Counted from the first letter of the stretch, positions 9,327 to 18,415 are shown. The stretch: DNA of 64,000 nt from Lachnoclostridium phytofermentans (GCF_000733755.1 NZ_JPOF01000001.1:221001-285000), one strand, 5' to 3'. Notes: generated by a model not told the origin, from the letters alone. A program made the numbers and translations.

Positions 9327-9538
9327 CTTTATCAAGAAAATTAAACGAATCCATCATGCTTGGTAATGATATTGAAATCACTATATTAGAAATTAAAGGT
9401 GATCAAGTAAAAATAGGAATCAATGCACCGAAATCGGTTCCAATTTATAGAAAGGAAATATACCTTCAGATACAAGAATCTAATAAAGAGGCTGTTGATG
9501 GAAGCGTTTCCTTAGAAGAGTTGCGTAAGTTGTTTTAG
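9320..9538 (+). CDS. csrA: carbon storage/translational regulator CsrA
   Basis: A 72-residue RNA-binding protein. [20 protein letters not shown], the central [18 protein letters not shown], and the KEIYLQIQ strand are classic CsrA/RsmA. It is expected to bind GGA motifs in the fliC leader and block flagellin translation, with FliW as antagonist. Its own ribosome site lies in AAGGAGGATGGAGA, which contains several GGA triplets and could allow autoregulation. A strong terminator follows at 9633-9680. Confidence 0.95.
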   Translation: MLALSRKLNESIMLGNDIEITILEIKGDQVKIGINAPKSVPIYRKEIYLQIQESNKEAVDGSVSLEELRKLF

Positions 9539-9632
9539 TAATATATTACGGAACATCAATTTTAGTTTTATGTTATATTTACTATGGTTTGCTATATAGG
9601 ATTTGTATCATAGAAATCCTTAATATATGGGA

Positions 9633-9680
9633 GGGGCTTTGACGGGAATAGTTGTACCAGTCATAGCCCCGTTTTGTTTA
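9633..9680 (+). terminator. rho-independent terminator after csrA
   Basis: GGGGCTTTGAC (9633-9643) pairs with GTCATAGCCCC (9660-9670) with one mismatch, followed by GTTTTGTTT. It separates flgM-csrA from the genes that follow. Confidence 0.75.
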
Positions 9681-9788
9681 AACAAAGAGATAAGAATGAA
9701 AGAAGATGTTCATTTTGATAATTGTGCTGAAACAAAGAATTGCAATCATTATGAAAAGGTGCAAAAGCGCCAGAAGCGAGGTTATTGA

Positions 9789-10277
9789 GTGGAAACAAAT
9801 GAAATAATGAAGACATATTTAAGAGCATTAGTTATTAGTTTGGAAAAGAAAGAGCAAGTACTAACTAACCTAATATCAATTACAAAAAAGCAAAAGATAG
9901 CCTTAGAATCTCAACCACCAAGTGTAGAGCAATTTAAATCAGAAGTATCCAAAAAAGAAGAACTGATTAAAGAAATTAAAGAGCTAGATGTGCAATTTGA
10001 ATCTTTGTATCAAAAGGTAATAGGTTATGTCAGAAATGAAATTTCAGAATTTACTATGGAAATTCAAAAAATGCAAAAAATGATACCTATCGTTGTAGAA
10101 CTTGGAGTTACGTTGCGAGGATTAGAGCAGCACAACAAAATGAAACTGGAGCTAATATCAGCTACCAAGGGGCATGAAGCTGTTAATATGAAAAAGAGTA
10201 GCAAGTCGGTAGCAGATTACTATCGAGCAATTCATAGTTTGAAAGATAATAAGTCTTGTCTTGACCAAAAGAAGTAA
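9789..10277 (+). CDS. coiled-coil flagellar export chaperone-like protein (FlgN/FliT-like)
   Basis: 162 residues, almost all helical and highly charged (KKEELIKEIKELDVQFESLYQ), ending in a basic tail. There is no recognisable catalytic motif. Helical-hairpin architecture and position between csrA and flaG suggest a chaperone for a filament or cap protein; two similar small proteins lie at 2738 and 13455. It starts at GTG 9789 after GCGAGGTTATTGA; the next in-frame ATG is 9807. There is no counterpart at this place in Bacillus subtilis, so the role is inferred from fold type and neighbours only. Confidence 0.55.
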   Translation: METNEIMKTYLRALVISLEKKEQVLTNLISITKKQKIALESQPPSVEQFKSEVSKKEELIKEIKELDVQFESLYQKVIGYVRNEISEFTMEIQKMQKMIPIVVELGVTLRGLEQHNKMKLELISATKGHEAVNMKKSSKSVADYYRAIHSLKDNKSCLDQKK

Positions 10278-10380
10278 TTTGGATAAATAAATCAGTGTAA
10301 TTCTATCTAGTGGAAGTGTTGTAAGTTGATGTTTGAAGGATGAAATTGTAAAGATAAGTAGATATTTTTATCGATTACTC

Positions 10381-10407
10381 TTTACTAAATTGAAAAGGTG
10401 ACGATAT
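10381..10407 (+). promoter_or_regulatory. candidate sigma-D promoter of flaG-fliD-fliS
   Basis: TTTA (10381-10384), 15 bases, GACGATAT (10400-10407). The -10 matches the sigma-D consensus in 6-7 of 8 positions; the -35 is weaker. It lies 67 bases before flaG. Confidence 0.4.
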
Positions 10408-10473
10408 ATACATAAGACAGAGTAAATTTGCATAAAAAAGGATATTTTATATAGTTCACATGGAGGTGGAGTT

Positions 10474-10857
10474 ATGGAATTAAAGCCCATAAATGGAATA
10501 GCAAATTACGCAGAGTCACCGGGAGTATCCCCTACAATGGGAAAATCGGGAGCTGCAACAGGATTACCAGTTCAGAAAAAATCATCAGCTGAAGGCATGA
10601 GCATGTCAAATAACGGCACTAACAATCAATCAAATGAACAGCAGATAAAGTCAGCTGTGGATAAAGCTAATAAAGCAATGAAACATACACAAACGAGATG
10701 TGAGTTTTCCTATCATGAACCTACAAGGAGTATATCAATTAAGATAATTGATACTCAAACAGATGAGGTATTGCGAGAGGTCCCACCAGAAAAAATTCTT
10801 GATATGATCGAGAAGATGTGGGAGATGGCAGGGATACTCGTTGACGAAAAAAGATAA
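10474..10857 (+). CDS. flaG: flagellar protein FlaG
   Basis: 127 residues: a polar Ser/Asn/Gln-rich N-terminal half and a conserved C-terminal half FSYHEPTRSISIKIIDTQT, then VLREVPPEKILDM and a final helix. The last part is the signature of the FlaG/YvyC family, found next to fliD and linked to filament length or cap control. The ribosome site GGAGGTGGAGTT precedes ATG. It lies 14 bases before fliD. Confidence 0.88.
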   Translation: MELKPINGIANYAESPGVSPTMGKSGAATGLPVQKKSSAEGMSMSNNGTNNQSNEQQIKSAVDKANKAMKHTQTRCEFSYHEPTRSISIKIIDTQTDEVLREVPPEKILDMIEKMWEMAGILVDEKR

Positions 10858-10871
10858 GGAGGTTTCATAAT

Positions 10872-12938
10872 ATGCCAATACGTTTATCGGGAATTGCATC
10901 AAATATGGATACAGATGCCATTGTAAAAGAGTTAATGAATGCTCAGAGTTTAAAAAAGACGAAAGTTGAAAATAAGCTTACAAAATTACAATGGACTAAA
11001 GATGTCTGGAAGGACATGAACTCTAAGATTTATAAGTTTTATACTGGTCCATTATCAAAGCTAAAAACACAAGGTAGTTATGCAACAAAAAAAGCTACAT
11101 CCTCCAATGAGAGTAAGGTTACGGTTAAAGCAGGCGTAGGAGCAGCAACTGGTTCTCATAATGTACAGGTGAAACAACTTGCGAGTGCTCAATATGTGAC
11201 TGGAGTAAAACTAGGAGATAATGTTACAGGAAATACAAAATTGTCAGAACTAGGATTTGATGTGTTAAATGGCAAAGAATCAGTAGTTCAAATCACCAAT
11301 GGTGGTAAGGTTACAGAACTTTATGTAACAAAAGAAACCACTTTAAGTGATTTTACTGAAGCTTGTAATAAGGCAGGTTTAAATGCAAGTTTTGACAATA
11401 CACAGAAACGAATATTTCTTAGTTCTAAGCAAAGTGGCGAGGATAATGTATTTTCTATAGTAACAAAAACTGTAAATGTATCTACAGACAGAGAAGATGT
11501 TCGTAATTTATTAGGGTATCATAATTCCACTACGTCTGGGACAACAAGGTATGAGATGGATAAAGCCATTGATACCTATGTTAAATTGAAATCTAAGGAT
11601 GGGGCAAGAACTGCAGAAGAAGAAAAAACTTTTGAAGCTACTGTTAAGAAGTTAAATGACTATATGAAGAGCAATACAACTTCAAAATTAAGTAATGGTT
11701 ATGAAAGCGCGCTTGCTGAGGAATTGGCAGCAGCTGGAGTAAAGAGTGCTACAGAAGCTGAACAGGACGCAAGAAATAACTATACTGGTGACCCAGATGA
11801 CCAAAAAGCGATAGATGCTGCTGTAAAAAGTGCAATTAATGCAGAAAGAAATAAATTTGTTAAATATTATCAAAATCAGTATCAAGAAATTTTAGGCAAA
11901 GACTCAGCTTCTTTAACAGAAGAGGAAAAGAAAAATCCTTATTATGTGAATCAAACAAACATGATTTTAGCATTAGAGGGAGCTGCAGCCACTGAAGTTG
12001 CTCCAGGAGAAGAAATTAATACTAATAGCTTAGATAATATTGGAATTGGAACTATTACTAATATTATGGAAGGGGATAAATTAGTTAGTAAATCTACAGT
12101 ACCTGGTGCATCTGTTGTAAGTGCTGCTAATAGTATTATCGTATATAATGGCGCTGAATTAGAAGGAAGTTCAAACCAAGTAACCGCGAATGGCGTAACG
12201 TTTGAATTACATGGCGTAACAGAAGGGTCTGATACGGTTTCCTTAACGATTGCAAATGATACAGATGCCGTTTATGATATGGTTCGTAATTTTGTGAAAG
12301 GATACAATGAGCTTTTACAGGAGATGAATACTCTATATAATGCAAACTCCTCTAGGGGCTATAATCCTTTGACTGATGACGAAAAAGAGGCTATGACAGA
12401 TGATCAAATCGAGAAATGGGAGCAAAAAATTAAAGACTCTTTATTACGTCGTGATGATAAGTTAAGCGGTGTTCTATCTACGATGAGAACTAATATGGCA
12501 GGAAGTGTAACTGTGAATGGAAAGAATTTATCACTCTCAACATTTGGCATAGTTACAGGAGCTTATACAGAGAAAGGTATATTGCATATAGCTGGAGATA
12601 GTGAGGATTCATTATATGCTGGAGATACTGACAAGCTAAAGAAGGCTTTATCAGAAAACCCTGATGAAGTAATTCAGGTTCTAACAAAATTAGCAAACAA
12701 CCTTTACCAAGATATATCCGATAAGATGAAAAGTACTTCCCTAAGTAGTGCTTTAACTATCTATAACGACAAAGAAATGGATAAATTAGAAACCCGTTAC
12801 AAAAAAGATTTGGCAACGTTAGAAAAGAAATTGAAGAATATGGAAGATCGTTACTATAAGCAGTTTTCCGCTATGGAAACTGCTATGAGTAAACTAAATT
12901 CTCAGTCTAGCCAGTTATCTAGTATGTTGGGCTTGTAA
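10872..12938 (+). CDS. fliD: flagellar filament cap protein FliD (HAP2)
   Basis: 688 residues. The N-terminus PIRLSGIASNMDTDAIVKEL is a typical FliD start, and the C-terminal coiled coil (about 630-688) ends in the Ser/Gln-rich LNSQSSQLSSMLGL. The central region carries an unusually Ala/Glu/Lys-rich helical insertion (about 220-370). As cap, FliD folds exported flagellin at the filament tip. Its ribosome site is AAGGAGGTTTCATAAT. fliS follows 29 bases downstream. Confidence 0.95.
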   Translation: MPIRLSGIASNMDTDAIVKELMNAQSLKKTKVENKLTKLQWTKDVWKDMNSKIYKFYTGPLSKLKTQGSYATKKATSSNESKVTVKAGVGAATGSHNVQVKQLASAQYVTGVKLGDNVTGNTKLSELGFDVLNGKESVVQITNGGKVTELYVTKETTLSDFTEACNKAGLNASFDNTQKRIFLSSKQSGEDNVFSIVTKTVNVSTDREDVRNLLGYHNSTTSGTTRYEMDKAIDTYVKLKSKDGARTAEEEKTFEATVKKLNDYMKSNTTSKLSNGYESALAEELAAAGVKSATEAEQDARNNYTGDPDDQKAIDAAVKSAINAERNKFVKYYQNQYQEILGKDSASLTEEEKKNPYYVNQTNMILALEGAAATEVAPGEEINTNSLDNIGIGTITNIMEGDKLVSKSTVPGASVVSAANSIIVYNGAELEGSSNQVTANGVTFELHGVTEGSDTVSLTIANDTDAVYDMVRNFVKGYNELLQEMNTLYNANSSRGYNPLTDDEKEAMTDDQIEKWEQKIKDSLLRRDDKLSGVLSTMRTNMAGSVTVNGKNLSLSTFGIVTGAYTEKGILHIAGDSEDSLYAGDTDKLKKALSENPDEVIQVLTKLANNLYQDISDKMKSTSLSSALTIYNDKEMDKLETRYKKDLATLEKKLKNMEDRYYKQFSAMETAMSKLNSQSSQLSSMLGL

Positions 12939-12967
12939 ATGATATGGAAAAGTAGGAGGATTTTAAT

Positions 12968-13348
12968 ATGGCTCAAAATGCGGCAAGTATATATCAAGGA
13001 ACTAAGATAAATACGGCTTCACCGGCAGAGCTAACATTAATGCTATATGAAGGTGCAATTAAGTTTTGCAACAAAGCATTATATGGTTTAGAACAGGATG
13101 ATTATGCAAAAGTAAATGAAAATTTATTAAAAGCTCAAAGAATAATTACAGAGCTTCGTTCTACATTAGACTTTAAGTATCCGATAGCAAGCGAATTTGA
13201 AACAGTATATGATTATATTTATCGTAGATTAGTTGACGCAAATATTAAAAAAGATACTGAGATTTTAGAAGAAGCGCTTGACTACATTCGTCAGATGAAG
13301 GATACATGGAAAGAAGTAATGAAAAAAAATAATATCTATGTTCAATAG
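12968..13348 (+). CDS. fliS: flagellin export chaperone FliS
   Basis: 126 residues with the FliS hallmarks: near N-terminal Y-x-Q motif (IYQGTKINTASPAELTLMLY), GAIKFCNKA, and the four-helix pattern ending in TWKEVMKK. It binds the C-terminus of flagellin and prevents early polymerisation. In Bacillus subtilis FliS also interacts with FliW-flagellin. Ribosome site TAGGAGGATTTT before ATG. Confidence 0.95.
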   Translation: MAQNAASIYQGTKINTASPAELTLMLYEGAIKFCNKALYGLEQDDYAKVNENLLKAQRIITELRSTLDFKYPIASEFETVYDYIYRRLVDANIKKDTEILEEALDYIRQMKDTWKEVMKKNNIYVQ

Positions 13349-13358
13349 GTAAATTAGG

Positions 13359-13403
13359 GCCGTTGTAGTAAAGAAATTTGTGATTTTTCTTTATTACAAC
13401 GGC
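13359..13403 (+). terminator. long hairpin after fliS
   Basis: An 18-base-pair stem: 13359-13376 pairs with 13386-13403 with one G-U pair. No T run follows, so it may mark an RNA end or stabilise the fliS message rather than terminate fully. Confidence 0.5.
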
Positions 13404-13454
13404 TATGGCGATTTTACCAGTGAGTTGGCTTGCCATACTATGGAAGGAGGCTTC

Positions 13455-13925
13455 ATGAAAGACGAAAAAATTCTTAAACTATTAGAGATTCTAGATAGGA
13501 AAAAAGAGTGCCTGAAAGCAATATTGAGTGTAGTGAAAGAACAAGAAAAAATAGAGTTTGTTCAAGAAAATGATCTTGAAATATTCGAAGAATATATTGA
13601 GGATAAAGAAGATTTGATCATAACACTCTCTCAATTAAATCAAGAATATGAAGAGTTTATAGAACAAATAGGTGAAGTAAGTTCTAATAGACCATATAGT
13701 ACTATGGAACAGCAAGCCAAATTAGAAAATCAAGAAATAATATCACTTAGTGAAGAGATACAAGCTTTGGAGCAGAAGAGTAGAGTGAAATTTGAAGCTT
13801 ATGTTAGAAAAGAAAGAGAGAAGATTAAAAGTTTCCGTTTAAATAATCAGATGACATCGAGTTATTACAAGAATATGAATGGAAGACAATTAGACGACTC
13901 TTATTTTATGGATAGAAGAAAATAG
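13455..13925 (+). CDS. FliT-position coiled-coil protein, probable flagellar export chaperone
   Basis: 156 residues, strongly helical and acidic in the first two thirds (KLLEILDRKKECLKAILS, FVQENDLEIFEEYIEDKE), with a basic end. It sits directly after fliS, where Bacillus has fliT, and its size fits a FliT/FlgN-type chaperone. The frame is open from 13380, but the ribosome site AAGGAGGCTTC places the start at ATG 13455. Sequence identity to FliT is not evident by eye. Confidence 0.6.
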   Translation: MKDEKILKLLEILDRKKECLKAILSVVKEQEKIEFVQENDLEIFEEYIEDKEDLIITLSQLNQEYEEFIEQIGEVSSNRPYSTMEQQAKLENQEIISLSEEIQALEQKSRVKFEAYVRKEREKIKSFRLNNQMTSSYYKNMNGRQLDDSYFMDRRK

Positions 13926-13998
13926 AGTAGATGAAGCAGGGAAAATTCTGAGGATTAGTTAAATTAAAAAAGTACAGAAAAAATATAAAATAATGCTA

Positions 13999-14026
13999 TT
14001 AACTTTATTGCATAAACATTCGATAT
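13999..14026 (+). promoter_or_regulatory. candidate sigma-D promoter of fliC
   Basis: TTAA (13999-14002), 16 bases, TTCGATAT (14019-14026). It is the clearest of three related elements in the flagellar region and sits 90 bases before the flagellin start, leaving room for a regulated leader. Confidence 0.5.
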
Positions 14027-14078
14027 ATAGGATAAGTAAAGCAAATGCTTTTACTGAATAGTAAAAACAAAAATCGGT

Positions 14079-14109
14079 GGCATGGATGCTGCTGAAAATT
14101 CAAGGAGGA
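14079..14109 (+). promoter_or_regulatory. candidate CsrA-binding sites in the fliC leader
   Basis: Two GGA sites: GGCATGGATGCTG (GGA at 14084-14086, flanked by GCAT/ATGC-type pairing) and the ribosome site CAAGGAGGAA (GGA at 14104-14106). They are 20 nt apart, a spacing that suits one CsrA dimer bridging both and masking the ribosome site, as known for Bacillus hag. fliW and csrA are in the same locus. Binding is inferred. Confidence 0.5.
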
Positions 14110-14116
14110 AAAAATT

Positions 14117-14956
14117 ATGATTATTCAACACAATATGACATCTGCGAATACTAACAGACAGTTAGGTATTACAACAGGAAATTTAGCAAAATCTAGTGAG
14201 AAGTTATCTTCTGGTTACAGAATTAACCGTGCTGGTGATGATGCAGCTGGTCTTTCCATTTCTGAAAAAATGCGTGGACAGATCCGTGGTCTTGATCAGG
14301 CTTCTACAAACGCTCAGGATGGTATTTCTTTAATCCAAACAGCAGAAGGTGCTTTAAACGAAGTACATTCCGTTCTTCAGAGAATGAGAGAGTTAACAGT
14401 ACAAGCATCCAATGATACTAACGTAACAGCTGACCGTGCAGCGATCTCTGCAGAAATCACAGCACTTGCTAGTGAAATCACTCGTATCGGTAGCCAGACA
14501 GAATTCAATACTCAGAAGTTATTCGATGGTAACTTTACTGATAAGCAGCTTCAGCTAGGCGCTAATGCTGGACAGACAATTACTTTTGATATCGATCAAA
14601 TCGCTGCTGCTGCTGTAGGTGCTGATGCAATCGACGTATCTGGTATTGCTAATACTATTGAAACTGGAACAGCTGCTAATATTTCTTCAGCTATTAAAAC
14701 AGTTAATGATGCATTAGAATCTGTTTCAACTTCTCGTTCTTCACTTGGTGCATTACAGAACAGATTAGAGCATACTATTGCAAATGCTGATAACACTTCA
14801 GAGAATTTACAGTCTGCAGAATCTCGTATCCGTGATGTAAACATGGCAAAAGAGATGGTTAAGTACTCTAAGGATAATATCCTTCAGCAGGCTGCTCAGT
14901 CAATGCTTGCTCAAGCAAATCAATCAACACAGGGTGTTTTATCTTTATTAAGATAA
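14117..14956 (+). CDS. fliC: flagellin
   Basis: 279 residues: the conserved N-terminal D0/D1 ([39 protein letters not shown]) and C-terminal D1/D0 ([17 protein letters not shown], then [16 protein letters not shown]) are joined by only a short Ala/Thr/Ser-rich linker, so the outer D2/D3 domains are absent. The linker and adjacent D1 (about residues 150-205) hold many Ser/Thr that could be glycosylation sites for the downstream pseudaminic acid system. Ribosome site CAAGGAGGAAAAAATT. Codon use is that of a highly expressed gene (repeated use of CGT, GGT, CAG). A strong terminator follows. Confidence 0.97.
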   Translation: MIIQHNMTSANTNRQLGITTGNLAKSSEKLSSGYRINRAGDDAAGLSISEKMRGQIRGLDQASTNAQDGISLIQTAEGALNEVHSVLQRMRELTVQASNDTNVTADRAAISAEITALASEITRIGSQTEFNTQKLFDGNFTDKQLQLGANAGQTITFDIDQIAAAAVGADAIDVSGIANTIETGTAANISSAIKTVNDALESVSTSRSSLGALQNRLEHTIANADNTSENLQSAESRIRDVNMAKEMVKYSKDNILQQAAQSMLAQANQSTQGVLSLLR

Positions 14957-14971
14957 TAAAATCCAAAAAAG

Positions 14972-15000
14972 AAAGGTTACATTATGTAACCTTTTTTTTT
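14972..15000 (+). terminator. rho-independent terminator of fliC
   Basis: AAAGGTTACA pairs with TGTAACCTTT around a three-base loop, followed by a long T run. Textbook strong terminator. Confidence 0.9.
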
Positions 15001-15145
15001 ATGTATGCAGATGTTATACTTTATCTTAGCTTATAATTGCAGAAATATTTCATTAGTGTTAAGATTATAAGATATTGTCCGATATATTAGGTAAAAATGC
15101 ATTTGGTTATAGTATGTCAATAATCACTATAAAATTGGAGATAAA

Positions 15146-15469
15146 ATGGAAGAATTAAAAAAGTCGATAACGGACATTGCAAAAAAGTTAAAAGCAGTAG
15201 CTATTAAATTATATCAAATGAAAGAATCAGAGGGATACTCTGATTTTGCTGAATTAATAGGTGAAATGTCCCAATTAGTAAGTACTATATATGTAGTAAA
15301 AAGTCAAAGTAATGAATTAATGTTTCATGAAACTGAATTTCTTCAAAAATTAACATTGGCTGTGAAGGCTTTAGAAGATAGAGATACTATAATGTTAGCT
15401 GATATTTTATATTACGAATTAAAGCCTCAATTATTGGATTTGAGAAACTATCTTGAAATGACAAATTAA
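15146..15469 (+). CDS. small helical protein of unknown function, upstream of Maf
   Basis: 107 residues, predicted all-helical with no signal peptide, membrane segment or metal site. Notable segments are ITDIAKKLKAVAIKLYQMKE and the C-terminal ADILYYELKPQLLDLRNYLE. I do not recognise the family. Its stop is 12 bases before the Maf start, with the Maf ribosome site in between, so the two are co-transcribed and probably coupled. A partner or chaperone for the glycosyltransferase or for flagellin is a reasonable but unproven idea. The ribosome site TTGGAGATAAA precedes ATG. Confidence 0.6.
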   Translation: MEELKKSITDIAKKLKAVAIKLYQMKESEGYSDFAELIGEMSQLVSTIYVVKSQSNELMFHETEFLQKLTLAVKALEDRDTIMLADILYYELKPQLLDLRNYLEMTN

Positions 15470-15481
15470 GTGGAGGTTGGA

Positions 15482-17308
15482 ATGAGTTATTTTACGAAAA
15501 ACAAAGAAATCATCCAAAATCGTAATATAAAATTAGATGCACTTTTTGATGATGAGATACCATTAGACGACAAGATTTATTCTGCTGTTGCAAAAGATGG
15601 TACCCCTATTATGATTATTGAACATAATAACTCTATTTATAGGATGAATAGCTTGTATAATCCTATTCAAGAAACGAAATTCTGGGTTTCTCAATATGAT
15701 TTTAGCAAGGAAAATATGGTAATTTCTCTCTTTGGGTTAGGTAATGGCCAATTTGTGAGGTCAATAATCGATGAGATGAAAGAGGATGCCCATTTAATTA
15801 TAGTAGAACCGTCAAAAGAAATATTTTTATCTGCTATTCATGAGTATGATATGTCAGATATTCTCCTAAGGAAAAATGTTTTTATTACTGTTATGGGTGT
15901 TAATGACGAATTTTGGAGCTATCTGTTGAACGCGACAATAAAATGGGAGAATGTATATAATCAGATAGTCTGTACTCATCCATATTACTCCCGACTATTT
16001 CAGAATGAATTACGAATATTTAATGAAAGAATATCAAGAAACTATGAAAGTGTTTCAATTGATCGTAATACAGAAGCTCATTTTGGACCTAAATATGTAA
16101 AGGCTATGATTGATTGTTTACATAGTTATCCTAAAATTAATTCAATGATTGATTGTAAAAATATTGTACCAAGTGATATTCCTGGAATCATAATAGCAGC
16201 GGGTCCTTCTTTAGATAAAAATATTGAAGAGCTAAGATCTGCAAAAGGAAAAGCTGTTCTATTTGCAACGGATCGTGCATTACCTGCATTGTTAGAGCGT
16301 TGTATTATTCCAGATTTTGTTGTCACGGTAGACCCGGATAAGCCAGATGCATGTTTTGCTGACGAGAAAAGCAGAACAATTCCCTTGATATGTACTGCTC
16401 ACTCGAAACTTGGTGTTATTAGTAACCATGAGAGCAGGATATTTTTAATTTCCTGTTATGATTACATCAATAATTTGGCAAATAAATTAGGTAGCTCTAT
16501 TCCTTATATTGACACTGGAGCGTCTGTGGCAACCACAGCATTTTCAATTTGTCTTTATCTTGGATTAAAAAACATTATATTTGTTGGACAAGATTTGGCA
16601 TTTAAAGGAAGTGTCACCCATGCTGGTGGAGAAGAAGAAAAGGTTTACCTTGATGATGAAATCTATGTGGAAGGTATCGATGGTAAAATAGTTAAAACCA
16701 GATTTGATTGGGAAAGATTCCGTTTATGGTATGAAGATAGAATTAAATATTTGCCTGAGGATGTTAAAGTAATAGATGCTACTGAAGGTGGTGCATTAAT
16801 TCACGGCACTAAAGTAATGACTTTACATGATGTAGTAGAGAGATATTGTAATCAACAGTTTGATGTAGCTAAGGAAATAGAAAATATTCCTTATTTATGT
16901 ACAAATGAAAAGTTGTCTATTATTAAAGATTATGTGAGCTGTGGATTAAACGAATGTAATTCTTTAGTAGAAATTGCTAGGAATATAAATAACTTATGTA
17001 AATCTACATTAACAAAGATAAAGAGAAAGCAAATTAACTTTAAAAAGTTTGAAACTGATCATAAGAAGATTAAGAAGACAAATGAGTCATTACAAAAACT
17101 TACTATTTTTCAGTTAATTGATTTATCCGTATTTAAAACAACAGTTGAAAAACATAAGGAAGTAAATACTAAACTGAAAAATGAAGTAGATGTTTATCAT
17201 CAGATATTTACAATATATCAAGAGATATACGACCAGATGCTTCAACTAGTTTCTGATATGAAAGAAAACTTTGAAAAACAATTAGACATTCTGAATAAAT
17301 TGAGCTAA
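15482..17308 (+). CDS. maf: motility accessory factor (Maf, DUF115/MptE-like) flagellin glycosyltransferase
   Basis: 608 residues. A Rossmann-type N-terminal part (FGLGNGQFVRSIIDEM) precedes the DUF115 core, IIIAAGPSLDKNIEEL then FATDRALPALLERCIIPDF and VVTVDPDKPD (about 237-285), followed by GQDLAFKGSVTHA near 370 and a helical C-terminus. Maf proteins attach pseudaminic or legionaminic acid to flagellin Ser/Thr in the cytoplasm before export. GTG 15470 overlaps GGAGG, so ATG 15482 is the start. It lies between fliC and the pse genes, which supports the substrate pair flagellin plus CMP-pseudaminic acid. Confidence 0.85.
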   Translation: MSYFTKNKEIIQNRNIKLDALFDDEIPLDDKIYSAVAKDGTPIMIIEHNNSIYRMNSLYNPIQETKFWVSQYDFSKENMVISLFGLGNGQFVRSIIDEMKEDAHLIIVEPSKEIFLSAIHEYDMSDILLRKNVFITVMGVNDEFWSYLLNATIKWENVYNQIVCTHPYYSRLFQNELRIFNERISRNYESVSIDRNTEAHFGPKYVKAMIDCLHSYPKINSMIDCKNIVPSDIPGIIIAAGPSLDKNIEELRSAKGKAVLFATDRALPALLERCIIPDFVVTVDPDKPDACFADEKSRTIPLICTAHSKLGVISNHESRIFLISCYDYINNLANKLGSSIPYIDTGASVATTAFSICLYLGLKNIIFVGQDLAFKGSVTHAGGEEEKVYLDDEIYVEGIDGKIVKTRFDWERFRLWYEDRIKYLPEDVKVIDATEGGALIHGTKVMTLHDVVERYCNQQFDVAKEIENIPYLCTNEKLSIIKDYVSCGLNECNSLVEIARNINNLCKSTLTKIKRKQINFKKFETDHKKIKKTNESLQKLTIFQLIDLSVFKTTVEKHKEVNTKLKNEVDVYHQIFTIYQEIYDQMLQLVSDMKENFEKQLDILNKLS

Positions 17309-17365
17309 ATAATTCGTCATTAACTGATTTATTATAGTGATTACTTAATATATGGAGAGAGCGCA

Positions 17366-18364
17366 ATGTTAAATAATAAAACGATTTTGATTACTGGAGG
17401 GACTGGATCCTTTGGTAAGAAATTTTTAGAAATGATATTTCATCAATATCAACCGAAAAAAGTGATTATATATTCTAGAGATGAATTTAAGCAAGCTAAC
17501 ATGAAAATGGAATATCAAAATAAAGTTGATATGTCAAAAGTACGATTTTTTATTGGTGATGTTCGTGATAAAGACCGTCTAAATCGAGCTTTTCGTGGAG
17601 TTGATTATGTAATACATGCGGCGGCTATGAAACAGGTACCGACCTGTGAATATAACCCATTTGAGGCTATTAAAACGAATATACATGGAGCACAGAATGT
17701 AATCGATGCTGCTCTAGATTGTGGGGTAAAGAAAGTTGTGGCTTTATCTACAGATAAAGCTGTAAATCCTATTAATCTTTACGGTGGAACAAAATTAGTA
17801 TCGGATAAACTTTTTATTGCTGCTAATGCATATAAAGGAGTAGATGGAACAACATTTTCTGTTGTACGTTATGGCAATGTTGCAGGAAGTAGAGGATCAA
17901 TTATACCTATATTTAGAGATATAATTGATCATGGTGGTTCTGAGCTTCCGATTACAGATTTTAGAATGACACGCTTTTGGATTACTTTGGAGCAGGGTGT
18001 TGAATTAGTTTTCAAAGCGCTCAATGAATCCAAAGGAGGAGAAACATATATTTCAAAGATACCATCCTTTCATATTAATGATTTAGCTTATGCAATGCTG
18101 CCTAATGCGAAATTAAAGGAAATTGGAATTCGCGAAGGAGAAAAGTTACATGAAGTAATGGTGACAAAAGATGATTCAAGACTAAGTTATGAGTATGAAA
18201 ATCATTATATTGTATATCCGAACTTCGAATGGTGGAATAATGAAAATTACTTTACACCTGGTGGGAAAAGAGTAGATGAAGGATTTGAATATAACTCTAA
18301 TAACAATAAACAATGGCTTTCTGTGGAAGATTTACGCTGCGAGTTAGAAAAATTACATTTATAA
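17366..18364 (+). CDS. pseB: UDP-N-acetylglucosamine 4,6-dehydratase (inverting), pseudaminic acid pathway
   Basis: 332 residues of the extended short-chain dehydrogenase fold. The NAD(P) loop is ITGGTGSFGKKF (residues 8-19). The active site is STDKAVNP with the downstream YGGTK Tyr/Lys pair (around 130-145), and FRMTRFWITLEQG is a PseB/FlaA1-type motif. It performs the first step, UDP-GlcNAc to the 4-keto-6-deoxy-L-AltNAc form. Ribosome site GGAGAGAGCGC. A terminator-like hairpin follows, so the other pse genes may also have their own transcript. Confidence 0.92.
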   Translation: MLNNKTILITGGTGSFGKKFLEMIFHQYQPKKVIIYSRDEFKQANMKMEYQNKVDMSKVRFFIGDVRDKDRLNRAFRGVDYVIHAAAMKQVPTCEYNPFEAIKTNIHGAQNVIDAALDCGVKKVVALSTDKAVNPINLYGGTKLVSDKLFIAANAYKGVDGTTFSVVRYGNVAGSRGSIIPIFRDIIDHGGSELPITDFRMTRFWITLEQGVELVFKALNESKGGETYISKIPSFHINDLAYAMLPNAKLKEIGIREGEKLHEVMVTKDDSRLSYEYENHYIVYPNFEWWNNENYFTPGGKRVDEGFEYNSNNNKQWLSVEDLRCELEKLHL

Positions 18365-18368
18365 AGGT

Positions 18369-18415
18369 AAAAGGCTTTTGTACTTATGTTAAAAAGTAAG
18401 ACAATAGCCTTTTTA
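18369..18415 (+). terminator. terminator-like hairpin between pseB and pseF
   Basis: AAAAGGCTTTTGT (18369-18381) pairs with ACAATAGCCTTTT (18401-18413) with one mismatch; an inner ACTT/AAGT helix closes the loop. The 3' arm ends in a T run. Confidence 0.6.
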
